A DNA stretch of 64,000 bases from Jonesia denitrificans DSM 20603 (lineage in GTDB: Bacteria; Actinomycetota; Actinomycetes; Actinomycetales; Cellulomonadaceae), in assembly GCF_000024065.1 (NCBI RefSeq), contig NC_013174.1:1364001-1428000 (forward strand), written 5' to 3'. Below are positions 1-7,576 of this stretch, piece by piece (position 1 is the stretch's first letter; the number at the start of each line of letters is the position of its first letter). A program made the position numbers and the translations under genes. Under the pieces are notes generated by a model. It had not been told where the DNA came from, searched no databases, and saw only the letters and a program-made list of their open reading frames with translations.

Positions 1-162
1 CAGGCCTCAACCCGCCCACCGCGGTTCGTCCTGTTTGCCACGGGATTTATTGAGCCGGGATACCGGCGTTTCATTGAACGCCGACTGCGCGAAGAGTTCG
101 GGTTTGAGGGTACGCCCATAGAGATATCGGTCCGCGTGCGCGAGAAGCGTAAGCGCTCGTAG
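1..162 (+). CDS. der: GTPase Der (EngA), C-terminal fragment
   Basis: The first 53 codons read without a stop to TAG at 160-162. The peptide contains [20 protein letters not shown] and ends in a basic RVREKRKRS tail. This is the C-terminal KH-like domain of Der, the double-GTPase ribosome assembly factor, where the strand with [10 protein letters not shown] and the closing basic tail are characteristic. Both GTPase domains lie upstream of the window, so completeness cannot be judged. The next gene starts 15 bases later on the same strand. Confidence 0.88.
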   Translation, partial: QASTRPPRFVLFATGFIEPGYRRFIERRLREEFGFEGTPIEISVRVREKRKRS

Positions 163-177
163 CGTTAGGCTGTGACC

Positions 178-1560
178 ATGTCACATGGTCTTGAACAGTC
201 AGTGAGTAAAATGCGAGAGGCTGGCGTCAGCGAGCCGGCGATTCGTTCCTTTAGCCGCCTTTACGAACGTCTCCTTGCACACGATGATGGAATCATCCAC
301 GAACGGGATATCACTCCGCTCGTGGATGTTCCGCATATGCACGATCTCCCAGGTGCGTCTACAGCACAGGCATTAGCGAAAACAGCCTTCATTCGCCTCA
401 ACGGTGGGCTGGGCACCTCCATGGGAATGGACAAAGCAAAGTCACTGCTGCCGGTGCGAGATGACCTGTCCTTCCTTGATGTCATTGTCAATCAAGTAAG
501 AAAAGCCAGGGCAGAACACAATATTTCGTTGCCACTTGTGTTCATGAACAGTTTCCGCACCGAAGAGGACACACTTGGTGCACTCGCCCCCTACAGTGAC
601 TTACCAATTCCTGGTTTGCCACTGTCGATGCTCCAAAACCAAGAGCCAAAACTTCAGGCGAAGACTCTGACCCCAGTGACATGGCCTCAGGACCCCACTC
701 TTGAATGGTGCCCACCTGGGCACGGGGATGTTTACACAGTGCTGTACACATCTGGGGTCCTTGACGCCCTTGCTGATATGGGATTTGAGTACCTGAACAT
801 TGCCAACGCGGACAATCTTGGAGCCTACCCAAGCCCAGAAATTGCGCAGTGGTTCGCTGACAGCGGGGCTCCGTTCGCTGCGGAGGTGGCGGAACGGACA
901 CCAGCCGACCGTAAAGGTGGGCACCTTGTTGTGCGCGACGGGCGCATCGTTTTGCGGGAAACTGCCCAGACAGCTGCGGACGACGTCGAGGCAGCTGCCG
1001 ATATTTCACGTCACCAGTATTTCAACACGAACACCCTGTGGATGAGGGTCGCGGCGCTCCGTGAGCTGTTGGCGCACCATGACGGTGTGATGCCCCTGCC
1101 ACTCATCAAAAACGAGAAAACGGTGGACCCTACCCGTCCCGACTCTCCCGCAGTCATCCAGATCGAGGTGGCGATGGGTGCTGCGATCGAGCTCTTCGAG
1201 GGGGCACAGACTCTTTGCGTTGACCGCAGACGTTTCCTTCCCGTGAAAACGACCAATGACCTGCTGTTAGTGCGTTCAGATGTGTATGACCTCACTGAGG
1301 AGTACCGCCTTCAAGCAACCGGTCAGGAACCGTTGATTACGCTCGATCCTGGTTCATACAAGTTGATTTCGGACTTTGAGAACCGTTTCTCGCGTGGCAT
1401 TCCGTCGCTCAAGGGTGCGTCATCCTTCACCGTAGAAGGACCCTACAGATTTGGCGTGGGGCAAAGAGTTGAAGGTGAGGCGTTTCTAGGACCAGCCGAC
1501 AATGAGATCACCATCCCTGACCACGCAATCATCAACAGTGACGGGTACCACACTGTGTGA
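178..1560 (+). CDS. UTP--glucose-1-phosphate uridylyltransferase, UDPGP (eukaryote-like) family
   Basis: A 460-residue protein predicted to make UDP-glucose from UTP and glucose 1-phosphate for glycan and trehalose synthesis in the cytoplasm. The nucleotide-binding signature LNGGLGTSMGMDKAKSLL lies near residues 74-91, and the NADNLGAYPSPEI segment supplies the metal/nucleotide-site Asp. This places it in the UDPGP family rather than the GalU family. Length fits the family. A GTG at 172 is also in frame, but the AGG eight bases before the ATG at 178 favours the latter. It follows der closely and may share its transcript. The exact sugar substrate is inferred from the family. Confidence 0.88.
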   Translation: MSHGLEQSVSKMREAGVSEPAIRSFSRLYERLLAHDDGIIHERDITPLVDVPHMHDLPGASTAQALAKTAFIRLNGGLGTSMGMDKAKSLLPVRDDLSFLDVIVNQVRKARAEHNISLPLVFMNSFRTEEDTLGALAPYSDLPIPGLPLSMLQNQEPKLQAKTLTPVTWPQDPTLEWCPPGHGDVYTVLYTSGVLDALADMGFEYLNIANADNLGAYPSPEIAQWFADSGAPFAAEVAERTPADRKGGHLVVRDGRIVLRETAQTAADDVEAAADISRHQYFNTNTLWMRVAALRELLAHHDGVMPLPLIKNEKTVDPTRPDSPAVIQIEVAMGAAIELFEGAQTLCVDRRRFLPVKTTNDLLLVRSDVYDLTEEYRLQATGQEPLITLDPGSYKLISDFENRFSRGIPSLKGASSFTVEGPYRFGVGQRVEGEAFLGPADNEITIPDHAIINSDGYHTV

Positions 1561-1681
1561 CCTGCTTGAAAACGTCTCCCGTTTTTTCTTTCTCCACGTT
1601 CGTAGGGTAAGATTCTAGAGTTGCTTCAGGCAGTGAACCGGTCAGAAGTGTCTCTGACCAGTGACACAAAGCACGAAGCAT

Positions 1682-1755
1682 CGGGCTATGGCGCAGCTTG
1701 GTAGCGCGTCCGTCTGGGGGGCGGAAGGTCGTGGGTTCAAATCCCGCTAGCCCGA
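1682..1755 (+). tRNA. tRNA-Pro (anticodon GGG)
   Basis: A complete cloverleaf can be folded. The acceptor arms CGGGCTA/TAGCCCG pair fully, the D arm reads GCGC...GCGC, and the anticodon loop CTGGGGG places GGG at the anticodon. The T arm is GTGGG-TTCAAAT-CCCGC, with discriminator A at 1755. CCA is not encoded. It decodes CCC/CCU proline codons. A strong terminator follows directly. Confidence 0.97.
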
Positions 1756-1760
1756 CAGGA

Positions 1761-1786
1761 AAGTCCACCTACGGGTGGACTTTTTT
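1761..1786 (+). terminator. Rho-independent terminator of tRNA-Pro
   Basis: AAGTCCACC pairs with GGTGGACTT around a TACG loop and runs into six T. This is a textbook intrinsic terminator, starting 5 bases after the tRNA 3' end. Confidence 0.9.
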
Positions 1787-1867
1787 GTTGCCTCGGCGCG
1801 CCCAACGGCCCCCATGGAACAGCGCCATTACACTCAGTGTCGTAGAGACGACGACGAAGGGGGCATC

Positions 1868-2506
1868 ATGCGTGTGCGCGATGCACAAGAGCTGGGGCGT
1901 CTTGTTCGAGCCCGCCGCATGGAACTTGGGCTGAGCCAATCAGAACTTGCCGCTCGCGTCGGCTCAACCCGACAGTGGCTTTCCCGGTTCGAACAGGCCA
2001 CAAACGACGTGTCACTCACGCACGCACTTGCTGTCCTACACGCACTCGACCTCAGCATTGAGGTTCCTTCCCCCCGCGCTTCCACTGAGGCTGACGCCAC
2101 ACAACGCACGGCAGCCCCCGCACCCGCTACTGGCGCTCACGCGGTTGCATCTCAACCAGAGACACGCTCCCACCGGTTCGCTCGACTCCGTGAACGTGAC
2201 GATCTTGCGTCAGTGCAAGGATCATCCGTGCTCACCTCTCAAATCCCGCTCGTCCCTCCAAGCGAGGTTGCTGCGGACACGGCAACTCTTCGGTCTGTAC
2301 GAAAACCTGGCTCAGGAGAATCACACTCAGAATCAGGCGACCGAGCTCGCGATCGTGGGCAGGCGCATGACTTATGGGCGTCAACATCGTTACCGCGCCG
2401 AGTCAGCACGAAACCCGGCCTCCGCTCACAGTGGAAACCGGGTTTCTCAGTTGATCAAGAAATTGAACGAATCCGTCGTTCGGGGCTGTTTCGCTCTGAC
2501 AACTAA
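1868..2506 (+). CDS. HipB-like XRE-family transcriptional regulator with long disordered tail
   Basis: A 212-residue protein with an N-terminal lambda-repressor-type helix-turn-helix, about residues 7-62. Its core is LSQSELAARVGSTRQWLSRF, close to HipB antitoxins. The remaining 150 residues are rich in Ala, Pro, Ser, Arg and Asp and look disordered, ending in a short conserved-looking patch, GFSVDQEIERIRRSGLF. The ATG at 1868 is preceded by GAAGGGGG at good spacing; upstream in-frame codons overlap the tRNA terminator. No HipA kinase or other toxin gene is adjacent, so an antitoxin role is not supported here. It most likely acts as a free-standing DNA-binding regulator. Confidence 0.75.
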   Translation: MRVRDAQELGRLVRARRMELGLSQSELAARVGSTRQWLSRFEQATNDVSLTHALAVLHALDLSIEVPSPRASTEADATQRTAAPAPATGAHAVASQPETRSHRFARLRERDDLASVQGSSVLTSQIPLVPPSEVAADTATLRSVRKPGSGESHSESGDRARDRGQAHDLWASTSLPRRVSTKPGLRSQWKPGFSVDQEIERIRRSGLFRSDN

Positions 2507-2613
2507 CGGATGATGTACGGTTGGCGGAGTTCGTAGCGGAAGGACTCACGTCTGCGGGCTCGTTCAGCCCACCATGATCGAATAGAGTCGTCGCGCTTCA
2601 CCCATCTGGCCAT
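2503..2613 (-). CDS. Possible small basic protein (36 residues), unknown
   Basis: A short reading frame begins MARWVKRDDSIRSWWAERAR and ends QPYIIR. It is strongly basic (11 Arg/Lys of 36) with three Trp. An AAAGGTG ribosome-binding site sits 6 bases before the ATG. Its stop overlaps the stop codon of the convergent HipB-like gene. It lies 172 bases downstream of the FMN reductase gene on the same strand, so it could be the tail of that operon or have its own promoter. I do not recognise a family. Support is the ribosome-binding site and the amino acid composition only. Confidence 0.42.
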   Translation of the reverse strand: MARWVKRDDSIRSWWAERARRRESFRYELRQPYIIR

Positions 2614-2785
2614 GTGCGTCACCTTTCTGTTGTCATGAGCGATTGTGTCGCTCACCCGTGTCAGGCGTTCGCCTTGAACACCTTTGTTCACGGCCGGTAT
2701 CCGTCCCGTGATGTGGGACTGATACCTTTAGTGTCGTCCTGACCAGCGAATAGTTGCTAGGCATAAGGTCCCTCACACGGTGTTT

Positions 2786-3460
2786 TCACCCACCGTGATT
2801 ACCCGCACCTGGGTCAATACCCTGTGCGCGAAGCAGATCAGAAAAATCAGGGGAACTCAACGAGTCTGCTTCTTGTCGGCCCACCGATGCGGGGGGCGTG
2901 TCAGCAGGTGGGGGAGTAGCCGCAACGGGCGCGACCCCTGCAAGGTTGAGAAGTTCTCCCACACTGTCCCGTGTGCGTTGACCCAGGGAGCGAACAGCTT
3001 GCGGATTGCCCCAGTCATTGGAGGCCGCGAAAACTGACGTGACTGTTCTCCGTGCTTTCATGTAGGCCAAGATTGGCGCAAAAGAGTAGTCAATTGCTAA
3101 CTGGTGGCGTTCGGTGCCACCTGTTGCTGCAAGGAGCACGGGTTTATTGCGCAACCACTGCGGATCAAGCGTGTCAAGGAACGTTTTCATCAAGCCGGCG
3201 ATAGCCTGCGAGTAGATCGGGGTGACCAGAACAATCGCATCAGCGGTTCGCACACGAGCATGAAGTTCTTCCAGCGCACCGTGTGCAAAGCCCGTGAGCA
3301 CAAAGTCCACCGCCTGATGGGCGCTATCGCGCAACTCGTGCACCTCAATGACATGGTCTGCACCGGCGACTTCCCTCAGCGCATCACTAAGTCGGTCAGC
3401 TAATAGACGGGTACTCGATGGAACTGACAGCCCTCCGGAGACGACAAGAAACTCGGCCAT
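2786..3460 (-). CDS. NADPH-dependent FMN reductase, CE1759-type
   Basis: A 224-residue flavodoxin-fold reductase. The N-terminal strand VVSGGLSVPSSTRLLADRL provides the phosphate-binding Ser/Thr loop, and TPIYSQAIAGLMKTFLD (about residues 80-96) is the conserved NADPH-dependent FMN reductase segment. The last 40 residues are Pro/Ala/Asp-rich and probably flexible. It is expected to supply reduced FMN to the luciferase-like monooxygenase encoded just upstream with only 2 bases between them. The same pair is known in corynebacteria as CE1758/CE1759. A 7-bp hairpin (2776-2797) spans the stop codon. Confidence 0.82.
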   Translation of the reverse strand: MAEFLVVSGGLSVPSSTRLLADRLSDALREVAGADHVIEVHELRDSAHQAVDFVLTGFAHGALEELHARVRTADAIVLVTPIYSQAIAGLMKTFLDTLDPQWLRNKPVLLAATGGTERHQLAIDYSFAPILAYMKARRTVTSVFAASNDWGNPQAVRSLGQRTRDSVGELLNLAGVAPVAATPPPADTPPASVGRQEADSLSSPDFSDLLRAQGIDPGAGNHGG

Positions 3461-3462
3461 GT

Positions 3463-4593
3463 TTACACCTGTCCTGTCACTGAGTCTGCGCCTGCGTACA
3501 CGGTAGAGTCGTGTGCTCCACCAGCGGCAGCTACGCGTGATGCGTGTGTTGGCGCGTCCGGTACATCAGCGGGCCTTCCTTGGCTGAGTTCCTGACGAAG
3601 GACGGGGATGACCTCCGAACCGAGCATGTCAATTTGGTCAAGAACTGTCGCGAGTGGGAGGCCGGCGTGGTCGATGAGGAAGAGTTGCCGCTGGTAGTCA
3701 CCCATGTGGTCACGCATAGTTGCATAGCGATCAATGACCTGTTGGGGGCTCCCCACCGTCAGTGGTGTTTGCTCGGTGAAGTCTTCCAGAGATGGCCCGT
3801 GTCCGTACACCGGTGCGTTATCAAAATAGGGGCGGAATTGTCGAACTGCCTCTTGCGAGTTTTTGTGCATGAAGACTTGCCCACCAAGACCAACAATCGC
3901 CCGATGTGCTGGCCCGTGACCATGGTGTTCGAATCGTTGCCGGTAAAACTCAACCATGGACTTGGTGTGGGAAATTGGCCAGAAGATGTTGTTGTGGAAG
4001 AAGCCGTCGCCGTAAAAGGCGGCTTGTTCTGCAATTTCTGGGGTCCGAATGGATCCGTGCCAGACAAAGGGGGCGACCCCATCCAGTGGGCGAGGGGTTG
4101 AGGTAAACCCATGCAGTGGTGTGCGGAAGTTTCCCTGCCAGTCAACAACATCTTGATCCCACAGTTGACGGAGCAGCGCGTAGTTTTCAATAGCAAGTTC
4201 CAGTCCCTTGCGGATATCTTGCCCAAACCAGGGGTAGACAGGTCCTGTATTTCCGCGTCCCATCATGAGGTCGATGCGCCCTTCTGCAAGGTGTTGCAGG
4301 TAGGCGTAGTCCTCAGCCAATCGCACTGGATCGTTGGTGGTGATGAGGGTTGTTGAGGTGGACAAGATGATGCGTTGTGTCACTGCAGCAAGGTGTGCAA
4401 GCAGGACCGGAGGGTTTGCGGGCGCTGCGAAGGGAGGGTTGTGGTGTTCACCTGTGGCAAACACGTCGAGACCTACTTCTTCTGCTTTCTTGGCGATCTC
4501 GATTGTCGCTGTGATGCGCTCGTGTTCTGTGGGTGTACGCCCAGTCGTGGGGTCCATTGTGACGTCGCCGACGGTAAAGATTCCGAATTGCAT
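3463..4593 (-). CDS. Luciferase-like FMN-dependent monooxygenase, CE1758-type
   Basis: A 376-residue TIM-barrel flavin-dependent oxidoreductase. It shows the bacterial-luciferase start MQFGIFTVGD, ATGEHHNPPF near residue 45, and DLMMGRGNTGPVYPWFG near residue 108. It should hydroxylate or oxidise an unknown small substrate using FMNH2 delivered by the reductase encoded directly downstream. The ATG has a strong AGGAGG site. A perfect 16-bp palindrome 33 bases upstream suggests repression by a dimeric regulator, which is not encoded in the window. The substrate cannot be read from sequence. Confidence 0.84.
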   Translation of the reverse strand: MQFGIFTVGDVTMDPTTGRTPTEHERITATIEIAKKAEEVGLDVFATGEHHNPPFAAPANPPVLLAHLAAVTQRIILSTSTTLITTNDPVRLAEDYAYLQHLAEGRIDLMMGRGNTGPVYPWFGQDIRKGLELAIENYALLRQLWDQDVVDWQGNFRTPLHGFTSTPRPLDGVAPFVWHGSIRTPEIAEQAAFYGDGFFHNNIFWPISHTKSMVEFYRQRFEHHGHGPAHRAIVGLGGQVFMHKNSQEAVRQFRPYFDNAPVYGHGPSLEDFTEQTPLTVGSPQQVIDRYATMRDHMGDYQRQLFLIDHAGLPLATVLDQIDMLGSEVIPVLRQELSQGRPADVPDAPTHASRVAAAGGAHDSTVYAGADSVTGQV

Positions 4594-4625
4594 GATGCCT
4601 CCTATATCAATGTACCCACCATAAC

Positions 4626-4641
4626 AGTTGAACGTTCAACT
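4626..4641. promoter_or_regulatory. Perfect 16-bp palindrome, likely operator of the monooxygenase pair
   Basis: AGTTGAACGTTCAACT is self-complementary over all 16 bases. It lies in the 98-bp gap between the divergent monooxygenase gene (start 4593) and the unknown gene starting at 4692. Size and position suit a MarR-type dimer, and the site would overlap the promoter of the minus-strand gene. The regulator is unknown. Confidence 0.6.
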
Positions 4642-4691
4642 ATATTCCTGTGAGTCGCACACAACACTCTGCCGTCGGGTAGAGTGCCGAT

Positions 4692-5030
4692 ATGCCGTCA
4701 TACCGTCTTGTTTTGACCGTCGGAGAAGTTCGCCTTCCGCTTCCATTTGACGATGTGCTCCCCACTGTCGCAAATATCGTTGCCACCTATGCCACGGTGG
4801 AGCACCGGGACTTAGCGATCCGCCAAGGCCAACCCCATATCGTCATCCGGTTCACCGGCACCAGTGATGCCCATGCCCGCAGTGTCTGCGACTCTGCCAG
4901 CCTCGACATCGATACGCTCATTGAAGTGCGTGAATACCACACAGAAGTCCTCCACCGGGGGAGAGGGCGGATCATCGGTCACGGGCAAGTTCAGCGCCAT
5001 GACTCCTTCGATGATGTCAGTCGTTCATGA
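4692..5030 (+). CDS. Hypothetical protein (112 residues)
   Basis: I do not recognise a family. The protein starts MPSYRLVLTVGEVRLPLPF and looks like a small alpha/beta fold: alternating strands (YRLVLTVGEV, HIVIRFTG, LIEVREYHTEVLH) around one helix (VLPTVANIVATYATVEHRDLA). There is no signal peptide or membrane segment. The ribosome-binding site is weak. Only 12 bases separate it from the recombinase gene, so the two may be co-transcribed. It could be an accessory or regulatory factor for that recombinase, which is inference from position only. Confidence 0.6.
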   Translation: MPSYRLVLTVGEVRLPLPFDDVLPTVANIVATYATVEHRDLAIRQGQPHIVIRFTGTSDAHARSVCDSASLDIDTLIEVREYHTEVLHRGRGRIIGHGQVQRHDSFDDVSRS

Positions 5031-5042
5031 CACCATAAAGGT

Positions 5043-6050
5043 ATGGATTCCGTCCTCCATAACTCATCACCGCATCCACTAACTGCGCAACAGCACGCAG
5101 ATGTGCACAGGCTCATTGAGCACTCCCGTGCGTCGCATACAAAGAAAACTTACGAAGTTGGGGTGCGTTCCTGGCAAAGATATGCAACCACGTACCGGTA
5201 CACACTTTTCCCAGCAACACCTAGCGAAGTGGCACTGTGGCTCAGTGACCTGTTTGATCAAGGAAAATCAACAGCAACTGTCCGGACCTACCTCCAGTCA
5301 CTGCGCGACTATCACCGGGAACGTGGATCACAAGCACTTGACGACGTGGAAGGCATTCGTCGTGTCATTGCCGGGATTTCACGGCTCAACAGGGAAAAAG
5401 ATGTTCGAAAAGCTCGCGCTTTGTCGCCCACTGAAGTTGTCATGCTTGTCTCCTATGCGCGGATGCTCCAGTCGCCTCGCGGCACACGAGACGCCGCGTG
5501 GTGGCTTCTCGCAACATCACTTGGTCTACGCTACTCAGACAGCGTTGTCCTCCAGCGCCGTGATGTACGTCTGGTACCAGACAAGGGAGCGGTTATTACG
5601 GTGCGATACTCGAAAACAGACCAGTATGCGACAGGAGCCCAGTTAGCACTCTCGCAGTCATCAATGGCCCATATCGATCCTGTCCGTGCTATCCAGGATC
5701 TCTTGCGCATACTCCCTGAGGAGCCGACAACCCCACTTTTTCAGGGGCTTCGAAAGAATGGTCGGTGGACCGGACAATCATTATCCAATGTCGGCCTGAA
5801 CAAGGCAATCGCCAGACTTGCTGATGAATCAGGCATTAACACTGAACAGGTAACAACACACAGTGCACGCGCTACCTTCGCAACCAATGCATACATTGCT
5901 GGTATCGACGAATCGGCTATAGCTATGACAGGTCGTTGGAAATCACTAAGTATTCAGCGTTCCTACCGAAGAGTCGATGATGACTCAATGTTTGATAAAC
6001 GCGCTTCCGCCTCGCACTGGTTAGAAGAGTCTTTACGGTCGAGACACTGA
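5043..6050 (+). CDS. Tyrosine recombinase / integrase family protein, orphan
   Basis: A 335-residue site-specific recombinase. The N-terminal SAM-like core-binding domain spans about residues 18-115 and the catalytic domain about 125-330. All active-site residues appear present: Arg163 (LGLRYSD), Lys191 (YSKTDQ), His273 and Arg276 (THSARATF), Trp299 (GRWKS, in the usual second-His/Trp place) and nucleophile Tyr308 (QRSYRRV). It is therefore probably active. No phage, transposon or conjugation genes surround it and no tRNA is adjacent. It may be a remnant of an element or a domesticated recombinase. An AT-richer gene-free stretch follows. Confidence 0.85.
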   Translation: MDSVLHNSSPHPLTAQQHADVHRLIEHSRASHTKKTYEVGVRSWQRYATTYRYTLFPATPSEVALWLSDLFDQGKSTATVRTYLQSLRDYHRERGSQALDDVEGIRRVIAGISRLNREKDVRKARALSPTEVVMLVSYARMLQSPRGTRDAAWWLLATSLGLRYSDSVVLQRRDVRLVPDKGAVITVRYSKTDQYATGAQLALSQSSMAHIDPVRAIQDLLRILPEEPTTPLFQGLRKNGRWTGQSLSNVGLNKAIARLADESGINTEQVTTHSARATFATNAYIAGIDESAIAMTGRWKSLSIQRSYRRVDDDSMFDKRASASHWLEESLRSRH

Positions 6051-6333
6051 TCTATCAGTAACTGTTCATAGAGTTCGTTAACCTCTATCTCCCCTTTTTG
6101 ACCAGCACATGACGTGCGAATCGTTGGTTACGATAAACGAACATTATTCAAACCAATAAATAGTCTTGTATGTCTGTTCTAGGTTTTAGGCCGTGATGTA
6201 GTCTATCTAAGCTGTATGCGATGAGTCTGCTAATCAAGCTAACTATCTGGTCAGGACGATACATTCAGTGTGACTGATAGTTACGAGATCAATCAGTGCA
6301 TACTGTTACATAAGAATGCTTCGGTGATGCGGA
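6051..6333. other. AT-rich gene-free region between recombinase and yigZ
   Basis: 283 bases without a supported gene, visibly more AT-rich than the surroundings. An 8-bp inverted pair, CTATCAGT at 6052-6059 and ACTGATAG at 6273-6280, brackets most of the stretch. Convergent genes end on both sides, so promoters are not expected here. A recombination (att-like) site or a decayed element is possible but unproven. Confidence 0.4.
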
Positions 6334-6978
6334 TCAGCGGATTACACGGTCAACATGGATTGCGCGAAGTTTCCCCGAGAACTCTGATGCAAGTATTTTA
6401 TTGAGATCATCTGTATGGGATGACTCAATCGTGAAGTTCACGTTTGAGTGATATCGAACGTCAACAAGTGTGCCGTGGTTCTGTGAGAGCCATTCTCTGA
6501 GAAAGTTCTCGACACGTCCTGCCAACGCGTGGTCGCACTCGAGTTCTGAGACGTCCACCCAACGGTGCTCAACCACCTGCATCTGGTCAAGAACCTCAGA
6601 TGTTGCTGACGAATAAGCGCGGACAAGACCTGACGCCCCAAGCAATACCCCGCCGAAGTACCGCGAAACCACGACAACCACATTGCTCAACGACCGTGCA
6701 CGCAAAACCTCAAGCATCGGGATTCCCGCAGTACCAGATGGTTCACCGTCATCAGACGATCGTTGTTCCGGAATATCCATCCCCACACTCAGCGCCACAC
6801 AGTGGTGACGGGCGTCGTAGAATTCGTGGCGAACCTCGTGGATGACCTTGTCTGCGTCATCTTTGCTGGTCACATGAGCAGCGGTGGCAATGAAACGAGA
6901 CTTTTTGATCACTATCTCGTGCCGGTGCCACCCTGCAACCGTTGACAACAAAGGACGGTCCTTGTGCACATCAGTCAT
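6334..6978 (-). CDS. yigZ: YigZ/IMPACT family protein
   Basis: A 214-residue member of the YigZ/IMPACT (UPF0029) family, a cytoplasmic protein thought to act in translation control. The signature DDGEPSGTAGIPMLEVL lies at about residues 76-92, followed by VVVVSRYFGGVLLGASGLVRAY. A C-terminal ferredoxin-like domain occupies the last 75 residues. The ATG at 6978 is preferred over 6987 because the AGAGG site is too close to the first. It overlaps the stop of the upstream membrane protein by 8 bases, so it ends the MoxR/DUF58 operon. A functional link to that operon is not evident. Confidence 0.85.
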   Translation of the reverse strand: MTDVHKDRPLLSTVAGWHRHEIVIKKSRFIATAAHVTSKDDADKVIHEVRHEFYDARHHCVALSVGMDIPEQRSSDDGEPSGTAGIPMLEVLRARSLSNVVVVVSRYFGGVLLGASGLVRAYSSATSEVLDQMQVVEHRWVDVSELECDHALAGRVENFLREWLSQNHGTLVDVRYHSNVNFTIESSHTDDLNKILASEFSGKLRAIHVDRVIR

Positions 6979-7576
6979 GAGAACCATCCTCTGGTTGGGC
7001 AGCTGACATCGTGGACCTCACGGACATACGCACCCACACGGCGCCTCCCACTGCGAGCGCACCAAGAAAGAGGACAGCCCCAAGCAATGGTGCACGGTGA
7101 CTCATGCTGGGGGCAGCCACCATGATGATGCCCACGGCGATGGTGATACTTGTGGTCGCAAGGAGAACGGGGGTCCACATCGTCAGGATGGAGCGAGTGT
7201 CCCAGTGTTGCTGAGGGTGCGGTGTTGCCCACTGTTGGGTTGCAACGGTTGATCCGATGATGAGGATTGTGTTCACTGCTGCGAGAACTGTGGGGTGTTG
7301 GGGGTCTGTTTGGGTGAGGTGAATGATTGTCAGTGCCCACGCAGTGATGAGTGCAGGTAGGGCCCCGCGTGTCAAGCCGATGATGGCCAGCGTTGCGGCC
7401 ACGATGATGCTGGTGATCTGGGCTAGTGCGGGCATCCATGTTGTGGCGGACACGGTGGTGGTTGTGAGGAGGAGGACCAGGGGGAGGTAGGCCAGCCAGG
7501 CTGGGTGTGTTGTTCGGTTGACGATGCGTGGTGTGGGGGTGGTTGTGCGGTGGTGGCGTTGGGTTTTCCGGGTCAT
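6971..7576 (-). CDS. Multi-spanning membrane protein of the MoxR/DUF58 operon, unknown
   Basis: A 201-residue hydrophobic protein with a basic, Thr-rich N-terminus (MTRKTQRHHRTTTPTPRIVN). It has about six membrane helices, for example AWLAYLPLVLLLTTTTVSA, an Ala/Ile-rich helix near residues 55-70 and GAVLFLGALAVGGAVWVRM. I recognise no named family. The ATG at 7576 overlaps the DUF58 stop as ATGA, so translation should be coupled. The codons are markedly Thr-rich, as in its neighbours. It may anchor or complete the membrane complex of the operon; this is inferred from position. Confidence 0.7.
   Translation of the reverse strand: MTRKTQRHHRTTTPTPRIVNRTTHPAWLAYLPLVLLLTTTTVSATTWMPALAQITSIIVAATLAIIGLTRGALPALITAWALTIIHLTQTDPQHPTVLAAVNTILIIGSTVATQQWATPHPQQHWDTRSILTMWTPVLLATTSITIAVGIIMVAAPSMSHRAPLLGAVLFLGALAVGGAVWVRMSVRSTMSAAQPEDGSHD

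Noticed and set aside
1567-1586. AAAACG/CGTTTT hairpin after the uridylyltransferase gene as a terminator
   Set aside because: The stem is short and A/T-rich and could arise by chance, though the following T run makes weak termination possible.
1947-2513. 188-codon alternative frame overlapping the HipB-like gene
   Set aside because: It lacks a ribosome-binding site and domain; the overlapping frame has a clear helix-turn-helix and start signal.
2776-2797. 7-bp hairpin CACGGTG/CACCGTG at the FMN reductase stop as a terminator
   Set aside because: Short stem, 8-base loop and no T run; recorded only as a possible structure.
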